Source of the DNA: Microstegium vimineum
Lineage: Eukaryota > Streptophyta > Magnoliopsida > Poales > Poaceae
Direction: 5' to 3'
Assembly (NCBI GenBank): GCA_022036555.1
Contig: CM039133.1
Coordinates: 43,910,718-43,974,717 of the forward strand
Length of the DNA stretch: 64,000 nucleotides
Below are positions 45,149 to 57,429 of the stretch, one piece after another. The first letter of the stretch is position 1; each line of letters opens with the position of its first letter. The notes below the pieces were generated by a model that ran no database searches, was not told the origin of the DNA, and saw nothing but the letters and a program-made list of their open reading frames with translations. The position numbers and the translations under genes were made by a program.

Positions 45149-45439
45149 CTAAGGTTGGCACGAACAGAATAAGGGCGGGAAGTCCGGAATGAATATGCAG
45201 CCAGGTGGGCAGAAGTAGTCGTCGTCGTCGTCGTCGCCGTCGCCATGTCTATTCTCTACTGCTGCAGCATCGGCAGGGAGCACCGACAGGGAGGCCACCT
45301 CGCGCCCCTCTTCCGCAACCGCAAGCAGCCTCCGAGGCTGCGGCGACGCACTACTAGCCATTAGCTGCTGGCCCATGGTCAGCACCACCACCACCAGCAT
45401 GATGACAGCGGCCATCTTGGCAGTAGCAGTGGACGCCAT
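45149..45439 (-). CDS. Small secreted cysteine-containing peptide, function unknown
   Basis: A 96-residue intronless frame. It starts MASTATAKMAAVIMLVVVVL, a clear signal peptide with a hydrophobic core at about residues 9-24 and likely cleavage near residues 28-32 (ASSASPQ). Then come a basic PQPRRLL motif, a variable acidic middle (EEGREV, and an Asp run near residue 70) and a compact C-terminus with four cysteines, CPPGC and CSC, around IFIPDFPPLF. The order of signal peptide, variable propeptide and conserved C-terminus is that of plant peptide-hormone precursors or small defence peptides, but I do not recognise the family and assign no function. Conservation of the C-terminus in the decayed duplicate supports it as the functional part. 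A TATA-like box lies about 100 bp upstream. Confidence 0.6.
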   Translation of the reverse strand: MASTATAKMAAVIMLVVVVLTMGQQLMASSASPQPRRLLAVAEEGREVASLSVLPADAAAVENRHGDGDDDDDDYFCPPGCIFIPDFPPLFCSCQP

Positions 45440-45537
45440 GGCAGCTTGTAACTAAACGTCGCTGTGTGATCGATCTGGAACCCGATGAGTACTTGTGATG
45501 ATGAGTGCCTCTGAGGATGGCTTGGGAGGTTCTGGGC

Positions 45538-45546
45538 TATTTATCA
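45538..45546 (-). promoter_or_regulatory. TATA-like box of the secreted peptide gene
   Basis: GATAAATAG on the minus strand lies about 100 bp upstream of the ATG at 45439. The homologous position in the duplicate (about 37660-37680) lacks it. Confidence 0.5.
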
Positions 45547-45930
45547 TGGAGGAGGCGTGGATAAGCATGCATGTCATGCATCTCAAGTAATACAAAACAT
45601 AATTAGATTTTTATTTAATCTTTGTTTGGACACATAGATCTTTCTCAAACCATATATGTTCGAGTGGATGCATTTAGTTGACGTTATCAGTTCACCCTAA
45701 CACATACTCCATAGTTTGATATGAATATGAGTAGCTCGACAAGAAGACTTCAATGCTCTGGTTTTATATACAGTAGGCACGATCGAGCTACTGCGCGCTG
45801 ATTAGGGCGCCAGCTACAGGCCTCCGAGAGGTTGGACTTTCCCGCATCCCGGTATTGAGAGCCACCGGGCATAGCAAAGGTTGGAGTTGAGTTTTCAGGT
45901 TATGCTGTCAGCTTGTATGGTCGGCTGGGA

Positions 45931-46661
45931 ATGAAACACACCATATAAATACGACTACCACCTCCGTCACTAAATAATTATCACTGTTGTATGTATTATA
46001 AGTTTGATTTTATTTATAAAAAATACGTGAAACATTTGTATCTCTAAATAAATTTATTAAAAAACTAGGTTTAAAGATCTTTTCAATGATACTAATTATA
46101 TATATAAATATTTATATTTTTAAAAGAACATTTAATAAAAGGATTTTAAAAACACAAACGACAAATATTTATTAGGGACATAAGGAGAACATTCAAAACA
46201 TAAGATGACCTACTGTATCTTAGAAGTAGGGATGAAAACGGAATGGAAATATACCGAACTGGACTGTATTGTTTTCTATATTTAATTTGATCGATCACGA
46301 ATCTGTATTTTCTTGTTTGATTTTATTGTTTTCATTTTGTTTTCTATTTCAAATGTCCTGAATCCCAAACGGAAAGGAGTTTTTTTAACCGAGTTCGACC
46401 GTTTTATACTTTTAATTGGAATATTCCGAATTTAAAAATTTGATTTAAACCAAATTTGGTTGCCAATTATCAACTAAGCAATAAAAAATTTGAAGCACTA
46501 TTGCTTTTCCTATGTAGACAACATATTTGGCATCAAAAGTCTTCTTCATGTCCACTATTGCTTTTTCACGCTCTTTTCTTGTCTTCCCCCGTAATTTATC
46601 ATGGTCCTTACCGACTAGCAATGTGTGCTCGCTCTCGCATATTTTCATAGGGTTGAGGTAC
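45931..46661. other. No recognised gene; one unassigned frame
   Basis: AT-rich. A Stowaway-like interior phrase (AAAAATACGTGAAACATTTG) occurs near 46020. The minus frame 46648-46445 reads GKDHDKLRGKTRKEREKAIV and MKKTFDAKYVVYIG, which I do not recognise; it may be an exon fragment. Confidence 0.35.
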
Positions 46662-48248
46662 TGTTGACGTCAAAAATGGGTCCTGACGTTAGCACTACGC
46701 AAGGCCTGCGGAGACCGTGCAATAGCAGGGTCTTGATCTCCTAAACCTCTTAAATGGCAAGACCACTTTAGTTGATTGATCTCAGGCGTGCCAGACAATT
46801 TGACCTGCAATTGATAAGGAGACAAACTGTGAAATTATGAACTTGCTAGTTGTTGTCAGACAGTTCCATGAGTGTGCGACTCTCAGATAGCTAATGGCCA
46901 AAGGAAATTGACTAGAAAGTCAATTCCTGGTAGTGTAAATCATGATAATCAGATGCAAAAGGCTATTCGCGATATATCATCATTGAAGCATTTGATCAGC
47001 CGATTTCTTCATTATAAGTAGCAAAGATGCGGTACATGCAACACTTACCATCCCAAACTATCGGATCTACTAAATGCAACGGATAAAGATTAACCATCAA
47101 CAGAGGTATGTTCCCATGCATCCATAATGACAATTAACCCGATAACTTAGCTTACTCACTAGCATTGGAGTGTTTCCATGCAGCCATAAAAGTAAACAAG
47201 TTAAGCCACGTCCAGTACATTTAATAGATCTAATCATGTTGAGACAGTAAAAGCACATGTATCATATGAATAAAGCACAGACAGAACGGTTATTTCAGCC
47301 GATATGGGATCCATGAAGCTTGAACAAGATCCATAAGACCAATCACAAATGGATCTCATACTAGACAAGCGTAACCCAACACACTTGGCAGTGGGGGTCC
47401 GGTAGATGCTATCGTACCAAGTATATTACGCCAAATCCATCTACTCTCGAACCAATCTGACAACCGAACGCATGTCTCAAACCCACAGCATGTAACAATC
47501 ACGATCAACAGATTAGCCGATAAGATCTTAGATCTATAGCTTTGACATATGTGAGAATGAAAGCGCACAAAGCAATAGATTCAGATATGATTGAGATTGG
47601 GCAAGATATTGTTGTAATATATAAACAATGCATAACAAAAAATATCAATAACATAATGAATCTATTAGACCACCAATGTAATAGAGCCGTTAACTAGCTT
47701 GAAACAATGACTCATGTGAGATTGAAGCAATGCAGCCCCATGAACATAGATTCAAACAGATAACTAGCTTAAATCGAGCTTGCACGAGTTACACAATACA
47801 ACCGTACAAACGAGACATGAACCAAAGCTAGACTTACAAGCAAACCGGAGGTCGATCTAGTCGATGCAGCCCTGTTCATCGAAGGTTTACCGAAATCTAC
47901 TCTACTCCTACTCCTACTCCTAGGGTTTTGGCCGGTGGCCAAAGGGTTGTACTTGATTTGATTGGATGTCCTCTACCATTCTTTAAGACATGCTATTTAT
48001 AGACCATAGCATGTAACCTAATCGGCCGTAACATAAAAAAATAAGGAAACAAAAGGTAACTTGGGCCTCAATCTTTCACCGTGCCAAAACCGATGTGCGC
48101 GCTCTGTTGCAATTGACCGAAGAATCACCTTGCATCATCGATCAGTTACCTTAATCAATCCTTCGGGCCCATCTCAACGACGCCCTTAGAGGCCTGCGAC
48201 GAGGGTCCATATGCTTATATCCAGACGCGTCAAAATATGGTGTCAACA
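46662..48248 (+). mobile_element. LTR-like terminal repeat, about 1.6 kb
   Basis: It starts TGTTGACGTCAAAA and ends GGTGTCAACA, the TG...CA ends with TGTTGAC/GTCAACA inverted borders expected of an LTR. It has a CTATTTATAGA TATA-like site near 47992. The flanking 5-mers (ggtac and catgc) do not match, so it is not a clean solo LTR. The following sequence (48249 onward) contains broken transposon-type frames, so it may be the 5' LTR of a decayed element, although no primer binding site was recognised. Confidence 0.5.
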
Positions 48249-50172
48249 CATGCCCCCCAATTTTGGGATAAAATTGTTTTATCCCCAAAATTCTCTAAAA
48301 ATCCCGGGGTTGCTTCCTTATTTCGTAATTCACCATGAAAATCCAAAAGGTCTTTAGCATTTGATAGCCTTCCTTTCAAATATCTTTTACTGTTGAACTC
48401 GAAAGACCGACTCTTTGGCGTCTCCCATTAATTGCTCTGCTACAGTGCGCTTCATAGGTGACCCTTCACATCCCGGAGGGAATCTTTATAAATCACAAAC
48501 CATCCCCCGAGCTTACCATGCCTTCATCGCCATCTTGCACGGTTTGCCCAATCCTGTTCTGTAGCTTTCTTCGACGCTCTCAAGAAACTGCAAGAAAACC
48601 CTAATGGCAGGAGGCGACCGCCATGGCAAGCACTCAGCAGACAAGATCCCAGTCGAAGATCTCCCTTTGTGCCAATGCCTCCACGCGATGCAGTAAGTTA
48701 GGTTCTTCTCAGATGCATCCACCGATGTTTTTTCTGCTCTTTTTAGTCTTCTTCCAGTGTGACCATCGATGGCAGTGTTCGCCGCATCAATCTTGAGACC
48801 GACAAACTTCCTCTCCCCAGGCTTACGGAGGGTGGCCCTTCTAGTGCTCCGGCATCTCCGTCCAGCTCCGGCTCCAGTACAAACTCCTTCTCCTCCAACC
48901 CAAACCTTTCTTGATTCCCGCAGCGCTGATGACGTAGTTGGAGGCCTGCGTCAAATTTCCACCAGCGTCGCCAATGTCGTGAATGCTCCGGCAAGGCATA
49001 GGCACCGCCTCCAAACATCTGACATCGGTCTGGAGTGCTCTTCATGGTGTCCGTTATGGTGCCGTTGTGCTCTCACCGCCGTTCGAGGCCACCTCTGACA
49101 TCAACATCCAGGTATATAGAACCTGGATCTCCAAGGAACGAAGGCCCAGAGGATTACGAAGATCTCCAAGAAGCCTTCAGGGAGCATGGCGAGGCGGTAA
49201 TCAATATCACCCATGCCGAGGACATTGTTAATAAGGTGTTCCTCGAAAATTAGTTTGTATTAGGTGCAAACTAATAAAATGGCCTCTTGTACATACTATT
49301 GTGTTGACTCCGTTCCAATACTTTGCACCTCTGCTTTGCCATAGCTTCGATCTCTCTATCTTTAGTGTTTATATTTTTTTTGTTCTAAAGGCGATGCATA
49401 CTGCATCAGCTATCACCACTTATCTGTTGCTCAGGCTGATCATTTTAGCACTGAAGACGATATGTCTCATATTGGCTATCCAATTTGATCGACTATAATG
49501 TGTTGACCCATACGCCAGCTCCACCACCACCGAAGGCGACACAAGCACGGGCAACACCAGCTCGTACTCACCATCGACGCCGACGTGGATGCGCCTTCAA
49601 AGGGCTCATGGTGGACCGGGAATGGGCAAGGTGCTTGTTCCTCCCCTCACCTATGAGGAGCGGAGGGAGGCACGCAACTCCCTGGAATCAGAGGTCTCTC
49701 GCAATTCGGTCCGGCGGACTAACAACCTGCCTTCCATCTCCGGCCCTCCAGGCCAATTCCAGGAGGAGGACGAAGAAAGCGACATGGAGAAGCTGCTGCG
49801 CATAGTCGCTAGCCTTAGAAAGAGTAACACAAAGCTAGCGGAGAGGGCAGCATCAGAGTGGATGGCACGTTTAGATTTAGAAGATAGCTTTAATGATCTT
49901 CGCATTAGCACTAGCGCGAAGATCAAACGCTTGGCCCAGGCAATTAAGAGAGAGGATCTCTTTGCCCCTCCTTCTCCATAGATTGCTAGTATCTCTAATA
50001 AGCTAGGCACTTAGATTTATTTTTCAATCATTTTTCCCTTCATCAATGTAACTTGTGCCTAGAATGAAATTTGAATTAAATAAAGTTTTGGTTCTGCCGG
50101 TACTTTACCCCAGCAGAACCCCTGTATTTGATCTCTTTCTGTCACTGTTTACAGTATGCTCCGAAACAAGTA
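48249..50172 (+). mobile_element. Decayed retrotransposon internal region with broken frames
   Basis: Fragments read MAGGDRHGKHSADKIPVEDL near 48604, TIDGSVRRINLETDKLPLPR near 48765, KHLTSVWSALHGVRYGAVVL near 49000, and an open frame 49621-49981 with VLVPPLTYEERREARNSLES and the coiled-coil-like EKLLRIVASLRKSNTKLAER. I do not recognise a catalytic domain. The proline/serine-rich start, the coiled coil near the C-terminus and the position after an LTR-like repeat suggest a non-autonomous LTR element. Frameshifts near 48900 and stops mark it as dead. Confidence 0.4.
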
Positions 50173-51732
50173 TGGGGGGTGTCGGTCGACACCCCAACAT
50201 ACCAATTCACCAGTTTGGCCCTGGAACCATGGTGTACATGGTCATGACACGTTCCACAAAAAAGTTGGACCTAAACGGCCACTTTTGTGCATCGGTCGAT
50301 GCACCTTAAAAGCCAAATTTCAGAACTGACAGAGAAGATCAACATTCAGAGGTAAGGGATTCTAATGCAGAGACCGAAGTGGCCATATGGGCCCGGAGAG
50401 GGGTCGGCCGACCTCACCTAGAAGCCTCGATCCCACCAGCCAGCATCTAGTCAGTCTCAACATCAATCCTGACTGGTTTGCCACGTCTCTCCCCTTTCCC
50501 TTTATGCTTTTTATTTGTTTACCCATTTTCTCTCTTTAAATAAAAATGAAATAAAAATAATTTCTTCATGAAATGAATCACTTAGTTTATTTCCCTTTTC
50601 AATATTGAATAAACAAGAAGATCGTATCCGAATTTAAAATTTTGAAAAGTGACATGATCTATGACATTTAAAGGGTAAAAGCGTCATAAAGACAAATTCT
50701 TGCTTTTTGCTTATGCTAGTCGGAAAATACTTTGATAGGAAGATCATATTGACTAAGTTGTTGATTAATGTGATATAGTCTCGGCTCATGATTCATACCC
50801 TTTCTATTTAAGGTTCTTGGAGATTAATTTTTGAAAATGTCATAAAACCATAATGTCACTACTCCTCTATAGTGAGAAAATTCCTACCAGAACCATAAAT
50901 GTTTATACATGTTCAAAAACTTCCTCATGCTTCTTGTAATTGCTTTGAGTTTAGTCAAACCTTGTGACCCTTGTTGAGAATTTTGTCATAGTTCAAAGAT
51001 CAAGATCACGTACACCCACATATTTTCGCTGCTTCTACACTCGAAGTACGCAAAACATGCCTTTCAATTCATATGTTCCATGTTCATCCAATAAGTACTC
51101 TAGAATAAATGATTTGATCTCTTTCAAAACTCCTCAAAAGAGATATGGCTATCATAAATGATGAGCAAAATCTCTTGATAAAAAAATGATAGCCATGTCT
51201 CCAACATCTTCAAGTTAGAGAGATCATACATAGTCAAAGAGTACAATATCCACTGTCATATTCCATACACATGCACATCTTGATCTAGGATTATGACATT
51301 ATTCTCCTTGGATCCTTGTTTTGACTTTACAATATAAGTGATGCAAGTATGCTACACTACTTATCCCTACCTGAGCTCCACATAAGCCATTTAGAAGTAG
51401 GAAGACACAAAGAAGGCAACCTCTTTATGACTTGGTAAGGAATCATACACTTTGAGTGACTTAGAGTGCTATATGAGGAGTAAGTTGACTTATGAGCTTT
51501 CTTTTGAAAAATTTATCAAAAACTCCAAGTACCAAAATATGATTTGGGAAAGATGACTTTGACTTGAGAACTATTCCATTACTCAACCTCTCAAGGATAT
51601 ATGTTAGCCAATACCACATATCCCACTTGTATGACAAAATGTCTTTATGCTCACTTTATACTTTCAATAGCATAGTCATGTTAACTTCTATCCTTTACTC
51701 GAGGATGAGCAAAGAGGTAAGTATGGGTATCT
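50173..51732 (+). mobile_element. Probable 3' non-coding part of a gypsy-type element
   Basis: No frame is preserved. Just before the LTR at 51733 lies CTCGAGGATGAGCAAAGAGG and TAAGTATGGG, which resembles the polypurine-tract region of grass gypsy elements. At its left edge AAGTATGGGGGG precedes TGTCGGTCGACACC, possibly another LTR start. The GGTCGGCCGACCT palindrome appears near 50407. Confidence 0.35.
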
Positions 51733-53238
51733 TGTTGATGGTAAGAATGACCCTTTTTGTCACCATCAAAATACCGTCAACATCCTCATAATCAAGGAAA
51801 GACAAGCATAACATGAGCACATTTTATTCAATAACTAGTTCCACATGTCCCTTGAGTATTTGAGTGCAGGTAATGACAAATGGGCCCACTTAGGGGGTCG
51901 ACCGACCTCCCTATGGGACCACTAGGCCTCCCTTGCCCCCATGATCCGAGTAACACCCTCAAAAGCAATTTTAACCCCTTAGATCAACTTGTGTCTTCTC
52001 CCAAAGGTTCAGATTCACATCACATAGATCCATGGGCCCACGTCAAGGAGATTAACGTGACAAACATTCCAGAAGCATCAGATTGAGTCTATGACAAGTG
52101 GGGCCATCCTCTAGAGAGAGGTGGTGGGCCACAGACCCCTATAGGGGGTCAGCCGACCTCCCTAGGGTGGCCACCACCCACCATTTAGTCCCTGACCTGT
52201 GGGACACCTTCTAGAAGAGCAAGGGAGGGCCCACAGGCCAGTAAGGGGGGTCGGTCGACCTCCATTAAGGTGGTTCAACCTCTAGTAACCGCCATACTCA
52301 CTCCCCACATGCTGGAAATCAACACCATCCATCCTAAGGCAGTTCAGAGGTCGGTTGGATCCTATGGTGGTCGATGAAGGTGATGCGGATCGCTGACGTG
52401 GCACCGGAGTAGCGCCTACTCCACCTCTAGCTATAAATAGACCCCTAGAGCTCCCTTATCATTCATGCCTCATTGGAGAAATACTACTCCTTAGTCTCTT
52501 AGCGGAGCTCTCTAGTAGTGCTATGCTCGTTGGAGAAGAGTGAGGAAAGTCTTTTGGAGAAAGCCTCGTGCCTGTTAGGAATCTTCTCCGGAGTTCTTTT
52601 TCAGCTGATGCGAGTCTCTTGTGAGTTTATCACTTGTAAGTGACTTCTTTTGAGTTCTTTATAGCATTTAATATTGTAAATCTGGTTTAGCTGTTATACA
52701 ACTTTTCGCGCTTGTTCATCGCTTTGCTATGAGTGAAGTGCTTTAATCTTAGGCCAAGGTTAAAGTAGTAAGAATAGTGTAGACATGGTGTCTAGGCTAG
52801 ATCTTGCCTTTATAAACCTCTTATCGCACGGAAAGTCAGTGGATGCTAGTAGGAAGTGACAACCCTATCTAGTCTTCGTATTCCACCCCGTGTGTAAGAT
52901 AAGTTCTTAAAAGGTAGGGCCTCAATACAACATGATGGCGCGGTCCGGTTAGAGTTTTGTCCTCTTTCTGATCTATCCCATCGTCTCCTGCAAGAGAAGG
53001 ACTGATAAAGCCAGTATAACCAGCTTTACCTTGTTAGATATCTTTGCTATATCGAACCTCTCAACCCAATTATCATAGTCTCCCTTGATCAATCATAGGA
53101 CATAACCATATTCCTAGTTAACTCACTTCTCGTTCCCTGTGGAAAATACAATACCTGGAATACTCCCGGTGAAAGCTACACATGACAACCGTACGCTTGC
53201 GGTCTTTTATCCGTTTTCCACCTTTGGTGTCGACAACA
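51733..53238 (+). mobile_element. LTR of a gypsy-type family (copy 1)
   Basis: It starts TGTTGATGGTAAGAATGACC and ends GGTGTCGACAACA, and is homologous along its length to the LTR at 60429-62041. Shared blocks include GTGGCACCGGAGTAGC, CACCTCTAGCTATAAATA (TATA box near 52432), GGAATCTTCTCCGGAGT and GGTAGGGCCTCAATACAAC. GGTCGACCGACC-type palindromes recur in its first half. The flanks (tatct and gctga) do not match. A polypurine-like sequence to its left suggests it is a 3' LTR. Confidence 0.7.
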
Positions 53239-53993
53239 GCTGAACATGCCCCCGCTGTATGAGAAGAAGCCACCTACCTGCATCATGACCGATGCAGCTC
53301 CTTAGAAGATGAAGCACTTCCCTCTTAGTAAAAAGCGTAGTAGTGCGAGTCTGTCTTAGTCTTTTGTGGTTAATGAACTTGATGTCTTTATGTTTATGAT
53401 TATGAACTTGGTTGATTTGGATCTTTGATTGTTTGTTAGTGTGGAATTTATGGGCCTGTCCACAAGTCTCACAAGTTGGATCTTTAAGTTTAATGCTTGA
53501 TAATATAGTTGGGTTGATCTTGTTATATATATGTTGTGCTGTTTTTCCGGAGCAGTACCTGTTCTCTGCTGAATATCTCCATATCCGTTGATGCAAAGTT
53601 GATGAAACTTTTATGCAAGAAACTAGACTTTTGTACCTTTCCAATGCCGTATGAACCAACTCCATATCTATTATGAGCTGTGAGATATCGCTGTTGCAAG
53701 TTGGTCTTACTGCAGTCTGAGAACCTGAACAGATCTGTTTGTACTGAGTTTTCGACCAATTTAGCTACAAAATCTGAGAAACAAATTACACGAAAGTTGT
53801 AGATGACCTTATGGTCTTTCCAGCCATATAAGCTACGTCTTTGTTTGAGTTCTGGAACTCGAGTTATAAGCATTTTACTGCACTGCTGTTGTAGCATCAT
53901 GTCCAGAAAAGTTAAGTTTTGTTCTATTTATGACACAAACATGTAATAAGTAATACAATCTTTCCTAAACCTTGCATCTTTGCTGAAAAACAG
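53239..53993 (+). mobile_element. Gypsy-type 5' leader
   Basis: Non-coding leader before the gag start. Its last 250 bp (ATCTGAGAAAC..., AAAGTTGTAGATGAC, GAGTTATAA.CATTTTACTG) are homologous to 62840-63100, which precedes another RGRGRG-type gag start, so the two belong to related gypsy elements. Confidence 0.55.
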
Positions 53994-54510
53994 ATGGACG
54001 ACAGCGGTGCTAGGATTCGTGGTCGTGGCCATGGACGTGGAGCTCCCATCAATCCGCCACCACCACTGCCGCCAGTGTCAGTGGAGCAATTGATGGGCAT
54101 GCAAGCACAACTGATGCATGCCATGATGTAGCGCTTGGACAACGAGCCTACAGGAGGACCACCCCCAGTCCAAGTTAGGGACAAAAGAGGAGAGTTCATG
54201 AAGGGATGCCCTCCCGTCTTCACCCATGCATCCGACCCATTGGATGCAGATGATTGGCTACGTGTAGTAGAGAAGCAGCTGAATATAGCACAATGCAATG
54301 ACATGGAAAAGGTGTTGTACGCCTCAGGGCAGTTGCAAGGGGCAGCCCAAGATTGGTGGGAGTCTTTCCAGTATGGGCGTCCTAATGATGCTCCTGTGGT
54401 CATCTAGCAAGAGTTCAGGGAGAACTTCAGATCATACCACATGCCTGAAGGTATGATAGAGTTGAAGCAAAAAGAGTTCAGGTCCCTCAAGCAAGGTCCC
54501 TCAAGCAAGG
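53994..54510 (+). pseudogene. Gypsy gag (Retrotrans_gag domain), with two TAG stops
   Basis: The frame begins MDDSGARIRGRGHGRGAP and has VSVEQLMGMQAQLMHAMM, a TAG at 54129, then KRGEFMKGCPPVFTHASDPL, DADDWLRVVEKQLNIAQCND, LYASGQLQGAAQDWWESFQY, a TAG at 54405, and QEFRENFRSYHMPEGMIELK. The DPLDADDWLR...F.....C.....V..A...L.G.A..WW pattern is the gypsy capsid domain. It is cut off at about 54510, where copia sequence starts in the opposite direction. Confidence 0.85.
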
Positions 54511-54519
54511 TTCGATTAC

Positions 54520-55219
54520 CATGAGGCTTATGTTGTCTCTTGTGCTTGTTCTTACCATGAGGGGTTCCGTGATTGCTATTGTTAGTAGCATCTTTTCCTG
54601 TTTTCTTGTGAGTATTAACATGTACCTATGGAAAAGGCTTAGCACCGACATGGCCTTTGTTGGAGTTCCAGATTAGGAGCTCATTGTGCCTTTCTGCCTG
54701 AAGTAATATCTTAATCAATTCAGAATAAATATTGAAAAACCCCTTTAGCAATATTGTTGTTGAAGGATCATGTGTGCAGGGAGCATGGTAGACAGAGTCT
54801 TCTAAATTTTCTCTGCATCACTAGGTTCCTTCTCACAAAGCTTATGTTTTGAACTAAGTTTGTGAACAACACGGTTGAACTCTCCAATAGTTTTGAAATC
54901 ATGTATGCGAAGGTAGTTCCACTCATGGGTAGCCTCTAGTACTGCCTTCTGCTATTCATACTGCTGTTGCAAAGCAAGCCAACGAGCATGTGGGTTCTCT
55001 TCCATTAGATACCCAACTTTGAGATCTTCATGGATGTGGTGCATTATGATGAAATAAGGCATTGTACTTGAGTGATTGAGCCAAAGGAGCTACATCCTCT
55101 TGGGGAGCTTCAATGGCTTGAAACATTCTGTGCAATGATAGACTCACTTTGAGATCCATCGCCCATGTAGGGAAGTTGTGTCCATCAAGAGCGAGAATCT
55201 CAAACTCTCGATTGGCCAT
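54520..55219 (-). pseudogene. Copia-type gag fragment, opposite strand
   Basis: The minus strand from 55219 reads MANREFEILALDGHNFPTWA, MDLKVSLSLHRMFQAIEAP, then, after frame changes, KVGYLMEENPHARWLALQQQ, KAVLEATHEWNYLRIHDFKT, GEFNRVVHKLSSKHKLCEKE. This is the gag polypeptide of copia elements (UBN2/DUF4219 type: L.G.NF..W......L). Stops and shifts show decay. It abuts and interrupts the gypsy gag at about 54510, indicating nesting or rearrangement. Confidence 0.75.
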
Positions 55220-57270
55220 AGTTCCTACATATGTGATGCCATAGACTTAATTAAAAATCAAAGGCATGGTTGTAATAATAGAATGCAACTTCAAATAATC
55301 AAGGTAAACTTGGATTAAATAATGGGATTTTTCTCTCTGCTTTTGGAACTAAGGTAGTCACCATAAGGTGTAGACCTTGTTTGATTTAATCGTTTCACAC
55401 CGAGATGTAGTCCTTGTATGTACATAGTCAAATTGGAAGCACACTCCGAGGAATAAATCTCGCAGTAGTACATGGTACTACCTTGTGTTTGCCGATTCGA
55501 TAATAAACAAAAGGTGACATCATGGAAATCGGGTTCCAAAAGGAGATAAAGTCAACCATCCCATTTGCAATATACATGTAATAGGGAATTGTTGTGAATA
55601 AAACACAATAAACATGCATAGAAATTGTATTAACAATGCAAAGTAAAATATTTACAATGCAAAACACTAGGAGTCTAAAAGACTAACTAAACTGATGACT
55701 ATTAAAACATCAAAATTCTTGTAATTAAAGGAACTACAATTAAGTGCAGAAAATAAAATGCAAGACAACTACGTTGTGGGCCAATATCACCTCCGAATTG
55801 GCCCACAAACGCGATTTTCGTCCGCCTGACCCAGACTAAGAGCACGCAGGCCCTAACCTGGCCGTCCATTCGGCCCAAGTGAGAGGGTGGGGGCACGACA
55901 TATATAAGGGGGTGGTTAGGGTTTGGAAACCCTAACCGCCTCCACCTGTATAGCCACCATTGCCGCTGCTTTGGGCCCACCGTCACCGGTCTTGGCGCCC
56001 GCCGCTGCCGCTCTACACGCCCGCCGCAAGAGGTCGGCGCAGGGAGCGTCAAGTAGCTGTTGTCAGGTGCGCTGTCACCGCTCGGGATCCCCAGCACCGG
56101 GGTAGCCGCCGGCCAGCCAGGATGGTGTCCAGCCACCTTGCACCAAGCAGGGATGTAGGAGCCAGCCACGTGAGCAAAGGAGTTGGTCGTGCAGACATAG
56201 GGTCCGGGCGTGGGCACAACCGTGTGGGTCTGGTTGACCGCACGCCAGGAAGTTTCCTGGAGCTACCGACGGTGCTGGTCTGAAGCTCAGCATTGGGCAT
56301 GGACCAAAGCCATGCAGAGGGCACTAGACTAGGGCTAGTTCCTCTGGTGGAGGAGCTGGTGCCATGGGTGGGAGCCACAGACTATGTTGCCAATTGCCGG
56401 GACCATGAAGCAGGGATCACTACATCGTGCGACGACGACCTCCAAAGTGTTCTCGACGGGGATGACCTCCATGCATCCTCAGGCGGTGTTCTCGGCGTTC
56501 ACCGCGAAGGTGATCACCAAGATGTGCACCGAGAATGTCACAAAGGTCATGGAGGAGCTCCCTTTGGAGCTAGTGATGGGCAAAGTTGATCCCCAAGGTG
56601 ATGGCACAATGATATGCCATCTTGACTAGCTGGAGGATGAGATGTAGAGGGAACATTGCGATAGTACAACATTGTTACATTCGCAGATGATCTCTCGGTG
56701 AACCTAAGAACAATGCTCTAATTCTTCCCCTAGGAAGAAAGTGAAAGGAGCAAAGTGTGGATAACATGTTGCAAGTAATGTAAGAAAAGGCATGGATAGC
56801 TAGAATCAATCCGTACTTTATTAATTGATCAGCGGGTCTCCATATACAATGCCTCGAGAGAGGTTACAGGGGGAAATTCTCCCATCAAGAAACCACGACA
56901 CACGTCCCATGATAATGGGAAGTCTTCCATGAATGAGTCGTAGGGGGGACTCCCCACGATGCATGATGGGAAGTTTCCCGTAGTCTTCCGGGGGAAGTTT
57001 CCCACGGAAGTTTTCTTTCATGTAGTAGCTATGTCGCTCCTTATCTTGTTGTAATTGTGTTGTATCCTGGTTAAGTGATCAATAAAATTTTATTTTATGC
57101 TCCCGAGTTCTTGTGCTTGTTACCGAGATCTTCTTTCTGTAATGTTGCATTGTATGTGGAGTCATATGTCTTCCAACTTGTTTTCTTCAAGGGTTGTTCT
57201 GAGTAAGGTGACTGCTATATGATCCAGATTGTTGGGACATGATCTGACTGTTGGCTCTGTTTTGGCATCT
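55220..57270. other. Retrotransposon debris without a clear gene
   Basis: The GC-rich patch 55.75-56.6 kb gives long frames on both strands (for example 55702-56217, minus) with no domain I recognise. One plus-strand frame at 56384-56629 reads VITKMCTENVTKVMEELPLE and KVDPQGDGTMICHLD, resembling transposon proteins. 56.82-57.06 kb (GGGGGAAATTCTCCCATCAA, GGGGGAAGTTTCCCACGG) looks like LTR sequence. No boundary could be set. Confidence 0.35.
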
Positions 57271-57429
57271 GTTGCTTGATTTTTGGCACGGTTGTTTTGG
57301 TAACTGTTGCACTTCTTTCCCGTTACGAGGGTAATGCTTGTAGTTTTTACCTTCCGATAAAGTCTACTTTCTTTTTATCTTTTTTCTTATCTGCTGTTGT
57401 GGTAAAAAACCTTCCCCCGTCTTTACGAA

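Larger units (their letters stand above)
44640..45930 (-). repeat. Segmental duplication, copy 2 (partner at 36630-38770)
   Basis: It shares AGATTCAGCTCGGAGTCTTT, AAATGCTGAGCTGAGCGAAA, the secreted-peptide gene and downstream blocks with the first copy, in the same order and orientation. It keeps the intact gene and the TATA-like box. Confidence 0.8.
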
